Below are positions 36,726 to 46,960 of a stretch of 64,000 bases of DNA, piece by piece. The notes under the pieces were generated by a model that saw nothing but the letters and a program-made list of their open reading frames with translations, ran no database searches and was not told the DNA's origin. Position numbers and translations under genes: made by a program. The stretch is from Exiguobacterium sp. Helios (lineage in GTDB: Bacteria > Bacillota > Bacilli > Exiguobacteriales > Exiguobacteriaceae), in contig NZ_CP053557.1 in assembly GCF_014524545.1 (NCBI RefSeq), forward strand, positions 1,079,501 through 1,143,500, given 5' to 3'. Position 1 is the first letter of the stretch, and every line of letters starts with the position of its first letter.

Positions 36726-37535
36726 ATGAGACAACGTATTTATGTAGTAAGTGACTCGGTTGGTGAAACATGTGAATTGGTCGTGCGGGCAGCAGCGATT
36801 CAGTTTCCGGAACAAGCGATTGAAACAGTCCGGATTCCATTCGTCGATGACGATCAAGTTATTTATGATTTAGTGTTACACGCAAAAGAAGAGCAGGCGA
36901 CAATCGTCTATACCATCGTTCATGCCACCCATCGCCGGCTTCTTGCTGAAACGGCACATGCACACGAAGTCAAGGCGATTGATCTGTTGGGTCCGTTACT
37001 GGATACAATGGAGGGACGTCTTGGGATGCAGCCGAAAGAAGAACCGGGACTGATTTACCGGCTGGACGAAGAATATTTCCGGAAAATCGAAGCCGTTGAA
37101 TTTGCCGTGAAATATGATGACGGTCGCGATCCGCGCGGTATCAAACGGGCGGATATCGTATTGATTGGTGTATCACGTACCTCGAAGACGCCGTTGTCTC
37201 AATACTTGGCGTTAAAACGTTACAAAGTTGCGAATGTACCGCTCGTCCCGGAATCGATTCCACCGGAAGAACTGTTTGATATCCCGAAAGAAAAATGTTT
37301 TGGATTATTGATTTCTCCCGAGAAGCTGATTGACATCCGGATGGAACGTCTCCGTTCGCTTGGACTGAAACCGGAAGCCGCTTATGCACAGATGGATCGA
37401 ATCAATCGTGAACTCGATTATGCAAAAAATCTGTATGACCGGATTGGTTGCCAAGTCATCGATGTGACAAATAAAGCGGTCGAGGAAACGGCGAATCTCA
37501 TCTTGACAGGGATTTCCGGCAAATCACATGACTAG
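36726..37535 (+). CDS. Pyruvate,phosphate dikinase regulatory protein (PDRP-type kinase/phosphorylase)
   Basis: A 269-residue DUF299 protein with the P-loop GVSRTSKTPLSQY near residues 149-161. The family controls pyruvate,phosphate dikinase (or PEP synthase) by ADP-dependent phosphorylation and phosphate-dependent dephosphorylation of a threonine. The YqfL position downstream of ccpN fits. AGGGGG precedes the ATG. A target dikinase gene is not in the window. Confidence 0.88.
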   Translation: MRQRIYVVSDSVGETCELVVRAAAIQFPEQAIETVRIPFVDDDQVIYDLVLHAKEEQATIVYTIVHATHRRLLAETAHAHEVKAIDLLGPLLDTMEGRLGMQPKEEPGLIYRLDEEYFRKIEAVEFAVKYDDGRDPRGIKRADIVLIGVSRTSKTPLSQYLALKRYKVANVPLVPESIPPEELFDIPKEKCFGLLISPEKLIDIRMERLRSLGLKPEAAYAQMDRINRELDYAKNLYDRIGCQVIDVTNKAVEETANLILTGISGKSHD

Positions 37536-37596
37536 TAAAGTATGCTTTCACGTAGTATACTAATCTAGCTGCTTAATGAGATGATGCAAATTTTCT

Positions 37597-37630
37597 AATG
37601 AAACGGAACGAGTATTCGTTCCGTTTCATT
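37597..37630. repeat. Perfect 15-bp inverted repeat upstream of dnaG
   Basis: AATGAAACGGAACGA and TCGTTCCGTTTCATT, loop GTAT. The hairpin is very stable but no T-run follows on either strand, so it is not a plain terminator. It lies about 43 bases before the dnaG start. Confidence 0.6.
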
Positions 37631-37672
37631 GCGGGTATATGTATATAAACGTTCGAAAGGAGAGGTGACCAA

Positions 37673-39466
37673 TTGAAACGGCTTCCTGACGAATTGGTTG
37701 ACCAAGTCCGACAAGCAACGGATATCGTTGAATTGATATCAGAACGTGTAGAATTAAAAAAACAAGGGAATCGTTATTCAGGGTTATGTCCTTTTCACTC
37801 TGAAAAATCCCCTTCTTTTTCTGTTTCTCCTGATAAAGGCATGTATTACTGCTTTGGATGCGGGGCAGGGGGAAACGCGATTACTTTTGTCATGGAGACG
37901 GAAGGGATGAGTTTTCCGGAAGCCGTCGTCAAGCTGGCGGATCGAACAGACATCAAATTACCAGAATTTGAACGGTCTGATCAAACGGAGTCCACACCCG
38001 ATCAAGAAAAGAAATATCGGATGCGGGAAGCGCACCGGATTGTAGCGGATTTATACCATGAAGTCATGTTGCAGACAGCTGCCGGTGACGCCGGAAGAGA
38101 ATACCTCGAGCAACGGGGCATCCAGGAACCGGCGATGCGGGAATTTAAGTTGGGATACGCACCGGACCAGGACCGGTTTACGGTAGATTCATTGGCACGG
38201 CGTAACTTTGATTTGGATGAGATGGTAGAAGCAGGCCTGATTTCAATAGGCAGAGATGGCGATTATCGCGATCGATTTAATGGACGGGTCGTATTTCCAA
38301 TTTCAGATCGTGATGGCACGATTGTTGGATTCAGTGGTCGCTCCATTGACGGAAGAGACCCGAAATATGTGAATACAGCGGAAACCCCTCTTTTTAACAA
38401 AAGCGAATTGTTGTTTGGTTTTGCCCAGGCACGTGGTGCCATGCGGAAAAATAAGCAGGTTTTACTTGTCGAAGGGAATTTGGATGTTGTACGTGTCGCT
38501 CAAGCGGGTATACCCTATACGGTAGCTTCTCTTGGAACGGCACTGACTCCCGTCCATGCTCAAAATTTAGGTAGAATCGTCGATGAAGTCATAGTTTGTT
38601 ATGACGGAGACAAAGCGGGACGTGCCGCGACCCTTAAAGCATTACGTTTATTGGAGGATGTTGCGGTCGATTGTTCTGTGATTCGTCTTCCGGATGGAGA
38701 AGATCCCGATTCTTTTATCGGTACACAGTCGGAAGAGACCTTTCTTCGTTTAATCGAGCAGGAACGGATTTCAAGCCTTGAATTCAAATCTTTTTATTTT
38801 CGGCAAGGAAAAAACCTTCGATTAGAAGGAGAACGGGTCCGTTATATTGAAACTATGCTTGAGGAGATTGGTCGAACGGCCAATCCATTGTTACGCGATA
38901 TCTATTTAGGGAAACTGGCTGAAGAGTTCCACTTGTCGAAAGAATCACTGTTGTCGCAAGTTAAGCCGTTGCAACCGCAACAGGCTAAACCGAAACAAGA
39001 GCGACGGCAGGAGACACAAGTCGTAACCTCTTCTCCTCAGGACCGTACTTTCTCGAATTGGAAACGAGCCGAACGTTTTCTGCTCGCTTATATGATCCGT
39101 TCAGAGGAAGTAGGTCTTGAGGTACGTGATCAGCTTGGTGTGGCGTTTAACGATCCAGCCCATCAACTGATTGCAGGGAAACTATATGAATTTTACGGAA
39201 CAAACACCCCAGCGGATCCTGATCGTTTTCTGACGATGCTCCACGATGCATCGCTTCAGCGAATCGTAGCGGATCTGGAGTTTATGTTAATGCCGGAATA
39301 TGATCCGGATTTATTGAGTCATTATATTCGTGCCGTTCAAAACGAACGGCAACGACGGACGCTGGACGATGAAAAGTCGCAGTTGAGTCAACAAACAGAT
39401 ATCCGTGCTCAAGCGGAGCTAATGCAGGCGATCATCGAACGGAAACGACGTTTGAAAGATCGATGA
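37673..39466 (+). CDS. dnaG: DNA primase
   Basis: A 597-residue primase: N-terminal zinc finger ([11 protein letters not shown]...CFGCGAGG, about residues 40-65), a TOPRIM catalytic core with LVEGNLDVV and CYDGDKAG (about residues 265-315), and a C-terminal helicase-binding domain from about residue 455. The start is TTG, placed by AAAGGAGAGGTG. With rpoD it forms the macromolecular synthesis operon; rpsU is not linked directly here but 14 kb upstream. Confidence 0.95.
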   Translation: MKRLPDELVDQVRQATDIVELISERVELKKQGNRYSGLCPFHSEKSPSFSVSPDKGMYYCFGCGAGGNAITFVMETEGMSFPEAVVKLADRTDIKLPEFERSDQTESTPDQEKKYRMREAHRIVADLYHEVMLQTAAGDAGREYLEQRGIQEPAMREFKLGYAPDQDRFTVDSLARRNFDLDEMVEAGLISIGRDGDYRDRFNGRVVFPISDRDGTIVGFSGRSIDGRDPKYVNTAETPLFNKSELLFGFAQARGAMRKNKQVLLVEGNLDVVRVAQAGIPYTVASLGTALTPVHAQNLGRIVDEVIVCYDGDKAGRAATLKALRLLEDVAVDCSVIRLPDGEDPDSFIGTQSEETFLRLIEQERISSLEFKSFYFRQGKNLRLEGERVRYIETMLEEIGRTANPLLRDIYLGKLAEEFHLSKESLLSQVKPLQPQQAKPKQERRQETQVVTSSPQDRTFSNWKRAERFLLAYMIRSEEVGLEVRDQLGVAFNDPAHQLIAGKLYEFYGTNTPADPDRFLTMLHDASLQRIVADLEFMLMPEYDPDLLSHYIRAVQNERQRRTLDDEKSQLSQQTDIRAQAELMQAIIERKRRLKDR

Positions 39467-39500
39467 CCTGCTGCATGATGTGGAAGGAGTGTATGGTTCG

Positions 39501-40586
39501 ATGGCAGAAAAAGCAAGATCAGAAGCAGAAATACTCCGTCTCGCGAAGGATGAACTAATCGCGCTCGGACACAAGAATGGTGAACTATCGCATCAAAAAA
39601 TCGAGGATAAACTCAGTTCGTTTGAATCGATGGATGCGCAACAATTCGAAGAATTCCTTCAACTGCTCGAAACAGAAGGCATCAAGGTCAATAACGATGG
39701 GACGGGTGACGACAAGGAAGAAGCGGATTTAAACGATCTTTCGGTCCCGCCGGGCGTTAAAATCAATGACCCTGTCCGGATGTACTTGAAAGAAATCGGG
39801 CGTGTCGATCTATTGAACGCCGAAGATGAAGTCGAACTCGCGAAACGAATTGAGCAGAACGACGAAGAAGCTAAGAAACGTTTAGCGGAAGCTAACTTAC
39901 GTTTGGTCGTTTCGATTGCGAAGCGTTACGTCGGTCGCGGCATGCTGTTCCTTGATTTGATTCAAGAAGGAAACATGGGACTCATCAAAGCGGTTGAAAA
40001 GTTTGACTATACAAAAGGATATAAATTCTCGACTTACGCTACCTGGTGGATTCGTCAGGCCATCACACGTGCAATTGCCGATCAGGCACGGACGATCCGG
40101 ATTCCGGTTCATATGGTCGAAACGATCAATAAATTGATCCGTGTCCAACGTCAATTACTTCAGGATTTAGGACGTGAACCGACTCCGGAAGAAATTTCGA
40201 AAGAAATGGAAATCACACCGGAAAAAGTACGTGAGATTCTGAAGATTGCACAAGAACCGGTATCGCTGGAAACACCGATCGGGGAAGAGGACGATTCACA
40301 TCTCGGAGACTTCATTGAAGACCAGGATGCGACAGCCCCTCAAGATGCAGCGGCCTACGAGTTATTGAAAGAACAGCTCGAAGATGTCCTCGATACGTTG
40401 ACGGACCGCGAAGAAAATGTGTTACGTCTTCGTTTTGGTCTAGACGACGGTCGGACACGCACACTTGAAGAAGTCGGGAAAGTATTTGGTGTCACACGTG
40501 AACGGATTCGTCAGATTGAGGCGAAAGCGTTACGGAAACTACGTCATCCAAGTCGTTCAAAACGTCTAAAAGATTTCCTCGATTAA
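39501..40586 (+). CDS. rpoD: RNA polymerase primary sigma factor SigA/RpoD
   Basis: A 361-residue primary sigma factor with region 1.1 (acidic), region 1.2 [13 protein letters not shown], region 2 [28 protein letters not shown] and [11 protein letters not shown], region 3, and region 4 with [34 protein letters not shown] seven codons upstream is in frame, but GGAAGGAG lies between it and the ATG at 39501, so the shorter form is chosen. Follows dnaG by 34 bases. Confidence 0.96.
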   Translation: MAEKARSEAEILRLAKDELIALGHKNGELSHQKIEDKLSSFESMDAQQFEEFLQLLETEGIKVNNDGTGDDKEEADLNDLSVPPGVKINDPVRMYLKEIGRVDLLNAEDEVELAKRIEQNDEEAKKRLAEANLRLVVSIAKRYVGRGMLFLDLIQEGNMGLIKAVEKFDYTKGYKFSTYATWWIRQAITRAIADQARTIRIPVHMVETINKLIRVQRQLLQDLGREPTPEEISKEMEITPEKVREILKIAQEPVSLETPIGEEDDSHLGDFIEDQDATAPQDAAAYELLKEQLEDVLDTLTDREENVLRLRFGLDDGRTRTLEEVGKVFGVTRERIRQIEAKALRKLRHPSRSKRLKDFLD

Positions 40587-40618
40587 TTCAAAGTGTGAAG
40601 AAAATATGAAATTTTAGT

Positions 40619-40666
40619 GAGAAGGGAGAAAAAGTTTTGTTTTTTTCTTCCTTCTCTGTTTTTTTT
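40619..40666 (+). terminator. Terminator of dnaG-rpoD
   Basis: GAGAAGGGAGAAAAA pairs with TTTTTCTTCCTTCTC (one G-U), followed by eight T after TG. Confidence 0.7.
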
Positions 40667-40739
40667 ACAGTAGAATAGTAACGGGGAATACCATTCAGTC
40701 ACCAACTTGGTTGGGTAGAGAATATGGGGGGGAATCCAA

Positions 40740-41081
40740 ATGCGTAATCCGTTAGTACCGTTCGCATCGATTGCGATCATCGCCATCATCGCCATGATTT
40801 CATTGTCATACTTTGGGGTCGATCAGGTCAAACAAGCAGAAAAAGGTCCATCAACAGCTGAAATGAAGCCGGAAGATCTGTTTGCATCTAAAGGATGTAC
40901 AGGATGCCACGGTGGAAATCTTGAAGGTGGAGTCGGTCCGAACTTAACAAAGATCGGCGCGAAGCTGAAAGAAGAAGAAATTAAAGAAATCGCTATGAAC
41001 GGTAAAGGGCAAATGCCTGGCGGTCTTGCGAATGACGAAGAAGCCGCTGCTTTAGCAAAATGGCTCGCTGCAAAGAAATAA
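40740..41081 (+). CDS. cccA: Membrane-anchored cytochrome c550
   Basis: A 113-residue c-type cytochrome. One N-terminal transmembrane anchor (residues 6-25), then a small haem domain with CTGCH at residues 53-57 and the axial methionine Met92 in GQMPGG. It carries electrons on the outer face of the membrane toward a terminal oxidase. The position next to rpoD matches cccA in B. subtilis. Monocistronic with its own terminator. Confidence 0.9.
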   Translation: MRNPLVPFASIAIIAIIAMISLSYFGVDQVKQAEKGPSTAEMKPEDLFASKGCTGCHGGNLEGGVGPNLTKIGAKLKEEEIKEIAMNGKGQMPGGLANDEEAAALAKWLAAKK

Positions 41082-41088
41082 GTCAATC

Positions 41089-41123
41089 AACATCCGTCTC
41101 TTCTCCGAGATGGATGTTTTTTT
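41089..41123 (+). terminator. Terminator of cccA
   Basis: Perfect AACATCCGTCTC/GAGATGGATGTT arms, 6-base loop, T-run. Confidence 0.85.
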
Positions 41124-41211
41124 GTGATGAATTTTAGGGAAACGACTGTTTCTTTTTTACGCCAAGTCCGCTATTTTTAAATGAGAACATGAATCAGGAA
41201 GGATGAAATAC

Positions 41212-41928
41212 ATGCAAACGAACGTCATACTTGATCAACGTCTACAAAAAGTCGTGTCTTATATTCCACAAGGAGCCGTACTCGCAGATATCGGATCCGA
41301 TCACGCTTTTGTGCCTTGTTACTGTATCCAGCAAAACTTGATTGAACGCGCGATTGCCGGTGAAGTCAACGTGGGACCAATGGAAGCGGCACAAGGACAG
41401 GTTGCGCTTGTTCAATTAGAAGATAAAGTCGATGTCCGGCTCGGGAGTGGCCTGACTGTCTTAACACCGGGTGAAGTGACGGCAGTAACGATTGCCGGAA
41501 TGGGCGGAACGTTGATTGCTTCGATTTTAGAAGAAGGCAAAAATCACTTATCCGGAGAAGAAAGATTGATTTTACAACCAAACGTCGATGCCGTTGATGT
41601 GCGGAAGTGGCTGCTCGCTAACGGCTATGCCTTATTATCAGAAGCGATTGTCAAAGAAAATGAGAAGATTTATGAAATTCTTGTTGCGGAAAAAGGAGAA
41701 GAATCATTATATTCCGATGATGTCGAACAACGAGAGTGGGAATTGTATTTTGGTCCGCAATTGACACGGGAAAAGGCACCGGCATTCATTGAAAAATGGC
41801 AGACTGAAAAACAAAAACGACAATATATCCTGGAACAAATGCAGCGCGGGAACGATTCGGATGTCTTGCAGGGAAAAATCGCGAACATCGAACGGTTGAT
41901 TCAAAAAATGGAAGAGGTGACGAACTGA
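41212..41928 (+). CDS. trmK: tRNA (adenine22-N1)-methyltransferase
   Basis: A 238-residue TrmK (YqfN) SAM-dependent enzyme: Rossmann core with GAVLADIGSDHAFVPCY near the N terminus and VTIAGMGGTLIASIL, then a C-terminal coiled coil. It methylates N1 of A22 in tRNAs such as tRNA-Ser. AGGAAGG is nine bases before the ATG at 41212; the ATG at 41203 abuts the site. Overlaps the next gene by one base (TGATG). Confidence 0.92.
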   Translation: MQTNVILDQRLQKVVSYIPQGAVLADIGSDHAFVPCYCIQQNLIERAIAGEVNVGPMEAAQGQVALVQLEDKVDVRLGSGLTVLTPGEVTAVTIAGMGGTLIASILEEGKNHLSGEERLILQPNVDAVDVRKWLLANGYALLSEAIVKENEKIYEILVAEKGEESLYSDDVEQREWELYFGPQLTREKAPAFIEKWQTEKQKRQYILEQMQRGNDSDVLQGKIANIERLIQKMEEVTN

Positions 41929-43043
41929 TGGCAAACGGTCAACAAGTCATCGAGCAGTTTGAGACATTTGCGCCGAAAAAATTTGCCTTTGAAGGAGATC
42001 CGATCGGCTTGCAAATCGGGACACTCAATAAAGAAGTCAAACGGGTCCTTGTCACATTAGATGTATTGGAGTCTGTCGTGGATGAGGCAATTGAAAAACG
42101 AATCGATTTAATCATCGCCCACCATCCGCCGATTTTCAGCAAACTTCCAAAAGTGACGGATCAATCGGCTGCGGGACGTATTGTCATGAAATGTATCAAA
42201 CATGATATTGCCGTCTATGCCGCCCACACGAACTTAGATGTCGCGGAAGGCGGTGTCAATGACTTGATGGCAACGGCATTAGACATCACGGATACAAAGG
42301 TTCTGGTGCCGTCTTTCGAAAACACACTGTATAAACTCGTTGTCTTCGTTCCGGAATCTGCCGTGCAACAGGTCTCGGAAGCGTTAGGGAAAGCAGGAGC
42401 GGGGCATATTGGAGCATACAGTGACTGTCAGTTCCACATGACGGGAATCGGGCAATTTAAAGCAACGGCGGAAGCGAATCCGTATGTAGGACAACCTGGA
42501 CAACTGGAGCATGTTAAAGAAGTGCGAATCGAAACGATGGTCACGGAATTAAACAAAAAACAAATCATTCGGGCGATGATAAAAGCCCATCCGTATGAAG
42601 AAGTCGCGTACGACGTGATTCGTCAAGAGATTGAATCGCCGTCACTTGGTCTCGGGCGGATTGGCCGATTAAAAGAAGCCGTTCCCTTAAAAATGTTTGC
42701 CGAACAGGTCCGGTCAGCCTTTGGGGTTGAGAACTTACGGTTTGTCGGTGATGAAAACCGATTGATTCAAAAAGTAGCTGTATTAGGCGGAGACGGGAAC
42801 AAGTATGTTTCGACAGCAGCCTTTGCCGGAGCAGATGTATTAGTGACAGGTGATTTATATTTCCATATCGCACATGATGCGATGGCACTTGGACTTGCCG
42901 TAGTTGATCCCGGACATCACGTTGAGTCGGTCATGAAACAGGGTGTCGTCAAACTATTAGCAGAACGATTTGAAAAACAGAACATCAAAGGTGTCGACTT
43001 GTTTGTCTCAGAGACGAATACAAATCCGTTTCAATTTCTTTAA
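41928..43043 (+). CDS. Nif3-like dinuclear metal-centre protein (YqfO type)
   Basis: A 371-residue NIF3/DUF34 protein. The two halves of the Nif3 core hold metal ligands in IIAHHPPIF and AHTNLD (N-terminal part) and in DPGHHVES (C-terminal part); a PII/CutA-like insert lies between (about residues 125-235), as in B. subtilis YqfO. Proposed roles include GTP cyclohydrolase-type or metallochaperone activity; none is settled. It shares an operon with trmK, a pairing conserved in Bacillales. Confidence 0.9.
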   Translation: MANGQQVIEQFETFAPKKFAFEGDPIGLQIGTLNKEVKRVLVTLDVLESVVDEAIEKRIDLIIAHHPPIFSKLPKVTDQSAAGRIVMKCIKHDIAVYAAHTNLDVAEGGVNDLMATALDITDTKVLVPSFENTLYKLVVFVPESAVQQVSEALGKAGAGHIGAYSDCQFHMTGIGQFKATAEANPYVGQPGQLEHVKEVRIETMVTELNKKQIIRAMIKAHPYEEVAYDVIRQEIESPSLGLGRIGRLKEAVPLKMFAEQVRSAFGVENLRFVGDENRLIQKVAVLGGDGNKYVSTAAFAGADVLVTGDLYFHIAHDAMALGLAVVDPGHHVESVMKQGVVKLLAERFEKQNIKGVDLFVSETNTNPFQFL

Positions 43044-43089
43044 AAAAATGATTCCTGACCGTCGAGTACGGTCAGGAATCATTTTTTTA
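43042..43089. terminator. Bidirectional terminator between the Nif3 gene and ispH
   Basis: AAAAAAATGATTCCTGACCGT and ACGGTCAGGAATCATTTTTTT are perfect arms with a CGAGT loop and U-runs on both strands. Confidence 0.9.
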
Positions 43090-44034
43090 AAGTATTTTAA
43101 CTTTTGGTAAGATACGGCGCAATTCGAGGAACGGCGTCTTGTCATGCGTACTGATATCAGCAGGATCATACTGTTGTAAGAAGTCGATGACTTTTTTAGT
43201 AATCGGTGTTGGCGTTGAAGCACCTGATGTTACACCAACCTGGTTGACACCGTCGAGCCATGATAGATCGAGTTCCGTTAAATCACCAATCCGGTGAGCC
43301 GGCGTTGCGGCAATATCAAATGAAACTTGTGCCAGACGGTTCGAGTTGTTTGAACGTGGATCGCCGACGACGATGACTAAGTCGCAATCACCAGCCTGTT
43401 CTGCAACAGCTTCCTGGCGGACTTGCGTCGCATTACAAATTTCATTATGCACTTCGACATGCGGATATTTTTCGCGGACATGCCCCATCAACGCTTGGAC
43501 ATCCCATTGACTCATCGTCGTTTGATTCGTGACGATAATTTTTTTATTAGCGAGATGAGCAGGCAACGCTTCGATGTCTTCGACTTTTTCGATCAAATGA
43601 ACGTGTTCTGGTGCCACACCTACGGCTCCTTCAGGTTCCGGATGACCGTGTTTACCGACATAGATGACTTCATAGTCATCAGCGACAACAGTCCGGATCA
43701 AGTCATGTGTCCGGGTGACGTCTGGGCATGTTGCATCGACGACAGTCAATTTTTTCTCGGCTGCGCGGGCATAGACTGCTGGCGAAATTCCGTGTGCTGT
43801 AAAGATGACGGTTCCTTCTTTGATCGTTTCGAGTGCTTCTAAACGGTCAGGACCATCTACGGTCAAGACACCCATCCGTTCGAATTCGCGTGTGACGTGT
43901 GCATTATGGACAATCATGCCTAAGATATGGATTGGTCGTGGTAAGTTATCGTTTAGTGCAGCTTGTTGAGCAAGTTTCATCGCATCAACAACACCGTAAC
44001 AATAACCACGGGGACTGATTTTTTTAACAAGCAT
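43087..44034 (-). CDS. ispH: 4-hydroxy-3-methylbut-2-enyl diphosphate reductase
   Basis: A 315-residue IspH/LytB protein with the three cluster cysteines (Cys12 in GYCYG, then DATCPDV and EICNATQ) and the active-site [10 protein letters not shown]. It makes IPP and DMAPP in the last step of the MEP pathway with a 4Fe-4S cluster. The earlier step, IspG, is encoded at 60.8-62.0 kb, also on the reverse strand. AAAGGAG precedes the ATG. Confidence 0.95.
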   Translation of the reverse strand: MLVKKISPRGYCYGVVDAMKLAQQAALNDNLPRPIHILGMIVHNAHVTREFERMGVLTVDGPDRLEALETIKEGTVIFTAHGISPAVYARAAEKKLTVVDATCPDVTRTHDLIRTVVADDYEVIYVGKHGHPEPEGAVGVAPEHVHLIEKVEDIEALPAHLANKKIIVTNQTTMSQWDVQALMGHVREKYPHVEVHNEICNATQVRQEAVAEQAGDCDLVIVVGDPRSNNSNRLAQVSFDIAATPAHRIGDLTELDLSWLDGVNQVGVTSGASTPTPITKKVIDFLQQYDPADISTHDKTPFLELRRILPKVKIL

Positions 44035-44178
44035 AGTCTAAATTCTCCTTTTGTATGGAAAGAATGATTATTTAGAGTGTACCATTGATTCAAGTTGAAT
44101 GAAAATAGAGGAGTCTGCCGAAAGAGAATATCATGATATACTAATTGAGTTGTCTAGAAATGAGGAAGGGGTGAAAAG

Positions 44179-45936
44179 ATGGAGACGAAAAAGATGATGC
44201 GGTCCTATTTTTTCCAAATCACGGCTGTTTTGTTCATTCTTATTTGTCTTGTCATCTCGGCACTTGCCTTTACAGCAGACCGCGTCACGATTTCACGAGT
44301 CGAACAGCAGACAGAAAAACAGAGTGAAAAAAGTGTCGAAGTCTCAAGTAATGCGCTGCGTGACAGCGTCGGGAACTTACACGAAAAAATCATGAGTCTT
44401 CAATTGAATGTCACAAATATGAGTAATCTCGATCGGGCGATCCGGGATTCGAATTTGCTCGATATCGATACCGGATTTAAAAGCTTCTTTTATTATGATC
44501 GTAAAACCGATAAGATCACCTGGTTTTCGAGTGAAGATCGTCGTATTTCGGATTCGAAGATTCGTCGCGATGACTCTTTTATACAAGCCTTGACGAGTAC
44601 GGATTTTCATATGAGTCCACGTTATGATATAACAAATGATTCTTTGACCTATATGTATGTCTCGGTTCGAAATGGCAATGAGCGGGTCGGTGTATTTGGT
44701 GGAGGGCTCAGTCTGATGAATTCCGTCGTTTTTCGAAATTCACTGGAATCGTTTGATGATGATACGATGGCCTATTTGTTTAACAGCCAAGGTGAGCCGC
44801 TCGCAACCTCGAAAAACCTCGTAACCGATCAAGAACGCCTCTTGAGTCAAAGTGTTGTCGATCGGGCTTTCAAAAGCAGCAAACCGTATGAAATCTTTAG
44901 TACAAATAAAGATATGTACTATTTTGCACGTGATTTGAAGGTGACCGATTGGAAAATACTGGTGCGGACACCGCGGAGTGTATTTTACGAACCTGTCTAT
45001 ACGACACGACAACAATATCTGGTCATTGCAGCACTTACACTGGTGCTCAGTCTGATCGTCGGTTATTTGATGTCACGGCAATTGACGGCACCGCTACTGG
45101 AGCTTGTTCAAAAAATCGAAAAAAGTACGACGCCGCAACCGATTACCCTGGAACGTTCCGGCTCAAATGAAGTCAAGACCTTGGTCACCGCCTACAATGA
45201 ATATGCGCAACGGATGGAACATGCACGGGTCGAACAGTTGAGTCAGCAACAGGTAATCTTACATCAGGAAAAACTGGCATCGCTCGGACAACTCGCAGCA
45301 GGGATTGCCCATGAAATCCGAAATCCATTGACGCCGGTTAAGATGGCGTTGCAATTGCTGTCAGAAGAAAAACAAAATAATCCGGATATGATGCAGATTG
45401 CATTGTCTGAACTGGACCGGGCCAACCAGCTGATTCAGACAATGCTTGATTTATCCAAAAATGATAAAACAACGCTGGCGATGGCACAGATTGACATGAA
45501 AAAAATGATGGAGAAGTTAACGTTCATCCTCGAATCGAAATCACATCCTTATGAAGCAGACTGCAAGATTTACACACCGGCACACATGCCGTCGTTGTAT
45601 GCTTCGGAAAATGGCCTGTTGCAGGTGCTGTCGAATTGTATCGGAAATGCGCTTGACGCTGTCGATTCGAAAGGGTCGGACGGAATTTGTCACGTCCACC
45701 TTCATGTCTATCCGGATCAGTTTGTGTTTATCGTTCAAGATAACGGTGTCGGAATGGACGAAAATCAGATTTTAATGCTGGGTCAGGCGTTTAACACATC
45801 CAAAATCAACGGCAACGGGTTGGGATTGTTCATGTCCAATCAAATTGTCCGTCAGCATAATGGAAGAATCGAAGTCGACAGTAAAGTCGGTGTCGGCACG
45901 ACGGTACAACTCTTTTTCCCAAGACGGGAGGAGTAG
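44179..45936 (+). CDS. Membrane sensor histidine kinase
   Basis: A 585-residue sensor kinase. Helix 1 is about residues 12-32, the extracytoplasmic sensor (dCache-like, about 35-275) follows, then helix 2 (about 276-296), a HAMP-like linker, a HisKA domain with phospho-acceptor His378 in AGIAHEIRNPLTP, and a HATPase domain with N box NCIGNALDAV, DNGVGMDE and NGLGLFMSNQ. The H box is of the NtrB/KinA-E type. No response regulator is beside it; instead a membrane-anchored sugar-binding-like protein follows two bases later, a likely accessory sensor. The ligand and partner are unknown. GAGGAAGGGGTG precedes the ATG. Confidence 0.88.
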   Translation: METKKMMRSYFFQITAVLFILICLVISALAFTADRVTISRVEQQTEKQSEKSVEVSSNALRDSVGNLHEKIMSLQLNVTNMSNLDRAIRDSNLLDIDTGFKSFFYYDRKTDKITWFSSEDRRISDSKIRRDDSFIQALTSTDFHMSPRYDITNDSLTYMYVSVRNGNERVGVFGGGLSLMNSVVFRNSLESFDDDTMAYLFNSQGEPLATSKNLVTDQERLLSQSVVDRAFKSSKPYEIFSTNKDMYYFARDLKVTDWKILVRTPRSVFYEPVYTTRQQYLVIAALTLVLSLIVGYLMSRQLTAPLLELVQKIEKSTTPQPITLERSGSNEVKTLVTAYNEYAQRMEHARVEQLSQQQVILHQEKLASLGQLAAGIAHEIRNPLTPVKMALQLLSEEKQNNPDMMQIALSELDRANQLIQTMLDLSKNDKTTLAMAQIDMKKMMEKLTFILESKSHPYEADCKIYTPAHMPSLYASENGLLQVLSNCIGNALDAVDSKGSDGICHVHLHVYPDQFVFIVQDNGVGMDENQILMLGQAFNTSKINGNGLGLFMSNQIVRQHNGRIEVDSKVGVGTTVQLFFPRREE

Positions 45937-45938
45937 GC

Positions 45939-46892
45939 ATGAGGTTCAACAAGTCCTGGTTGTTTGTTTTGATCATTTGGATTGCATCCGTCCTCGTCAT
46001 TTCCAACATGTTTGTCCAAAAGGAAACAAGTCCTAAACGGAATGTCGTGGGGTTTACGATTGTCAATGACAAACATGAATTTGCACAACGGTTGATCAAT
46101 GCCTTTAAAGCGGAAGCGAAAGCGAATAAATATGAAGCGTTAGTAGCGACGTCACAAAATTCCCGCATCAGTGAACGCGAACAGATTTTAGAATTCGTTC
46201 AACTGAAAGTCGATGCCATCTTTATCACAACACTGGATGATGTCTATATCGGCAGTGCCATCGAAGAAGCCAAAAAAGCAGGGATTCCTGTATTTGCGAT
46301 TGACCGTATGATTCACTCAGATGCTGTCGTGAGTTCGATTACATCTAATAATCAAGTGATTGGGGAACAATTGGCTTCCTATATTAAGAATGAGTTAATC
46401 AAGCGTACAGGTCAGTCAACGGGTCGCATCGTCGAGATCACGGGTACGGCAAACGTCTATACGACAAACGAACGGCACCGGGGATTCTTAAAAGGAATCG
46501 AAAATGAGCCAACGCTTTCGATTGTCGATTCGGCCAGCGGAAACTATGATCCGGTGACATCCGAACGTGTCATGCGGCAGGTGATTGACTCCGGAATTCC
46601 GTTCGATGCAGTCTACTGTCACAATGATGATATTGCGATGGGCGTACTCGAAGCATTGAAAAAAGCGAAGATTTCCGGAAAAATAGTTGTCGGAATCGAT
46701 GGGAATCGTGCTATATTAGAAGCTGTTGACATGAAATCGATGGACGCGACAGTCGTCCAGTCCGCTGAAGAGATGATGAAAGTTGCCTTCAGCGCGTTGA
46801 AGCTTCATACGAAAAACAAAAAAATTCCCGATCGTTTCTATACGTATTCATATTTGTATGACGGTAGTAGACCAATACCCATGTTGAACTGA
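45939..46892 (+). CDS. Membrane-anchored periplasmic-binding-like protein (RbsB type)
   Basis: A 317-residue protein with an N-terminal transmembrane segment (residues 6-26) and an extracytoplasmic type I periplasmic-binding fold like ribose- and galactose-binding proteins: VVGFTIVND start, AIFITTLDD, then VFAIDR and YCHNDDIAMGVLEALKKA. There is no lipobox cysteine, so it looks like an uncleaved membrane anchor rather than a lipoprotein. No permease or ATPase gene is near. It probably senses a sugar-like ligand for the kinase whose gene ends two bases upstream. The ligand is unknown. Confidence 0.85.
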   Translation: MRFNKSWLFVLIIWIASVLVISNMFVQKETSPKRNVVGFTIVNDKHEFAQRLINAFKAEAKANKYEALVATSQNSRISEREQILEFVQLKVDAIFITTLDDVYIGSAIEEAKKAGIPVFAIDRMIHSDAVVSSITSNNQVIGEQLASYIKNELIKRTGQSTGRIVEITGTANVYTTNERHRGFLKGIENEPTLSIVDSASGNYDPVTSERVMRQVIDSGIPFDAVYCHNDDIAMGVLEALKKAKISGKIVVGIDGNRAILEAVDMKSMDATVVQSAEEMMKVAFSALKLHTKNKKIPDRFYTYSYLYDGSRPIPMLN

Positions 46893-46960
46893 AGAAATAG
46901 ATGGTGAAGGCGGACGATTCGCCTTTAATTGTTAAAGAAAGAGAAAGGATGGTGACAAAT

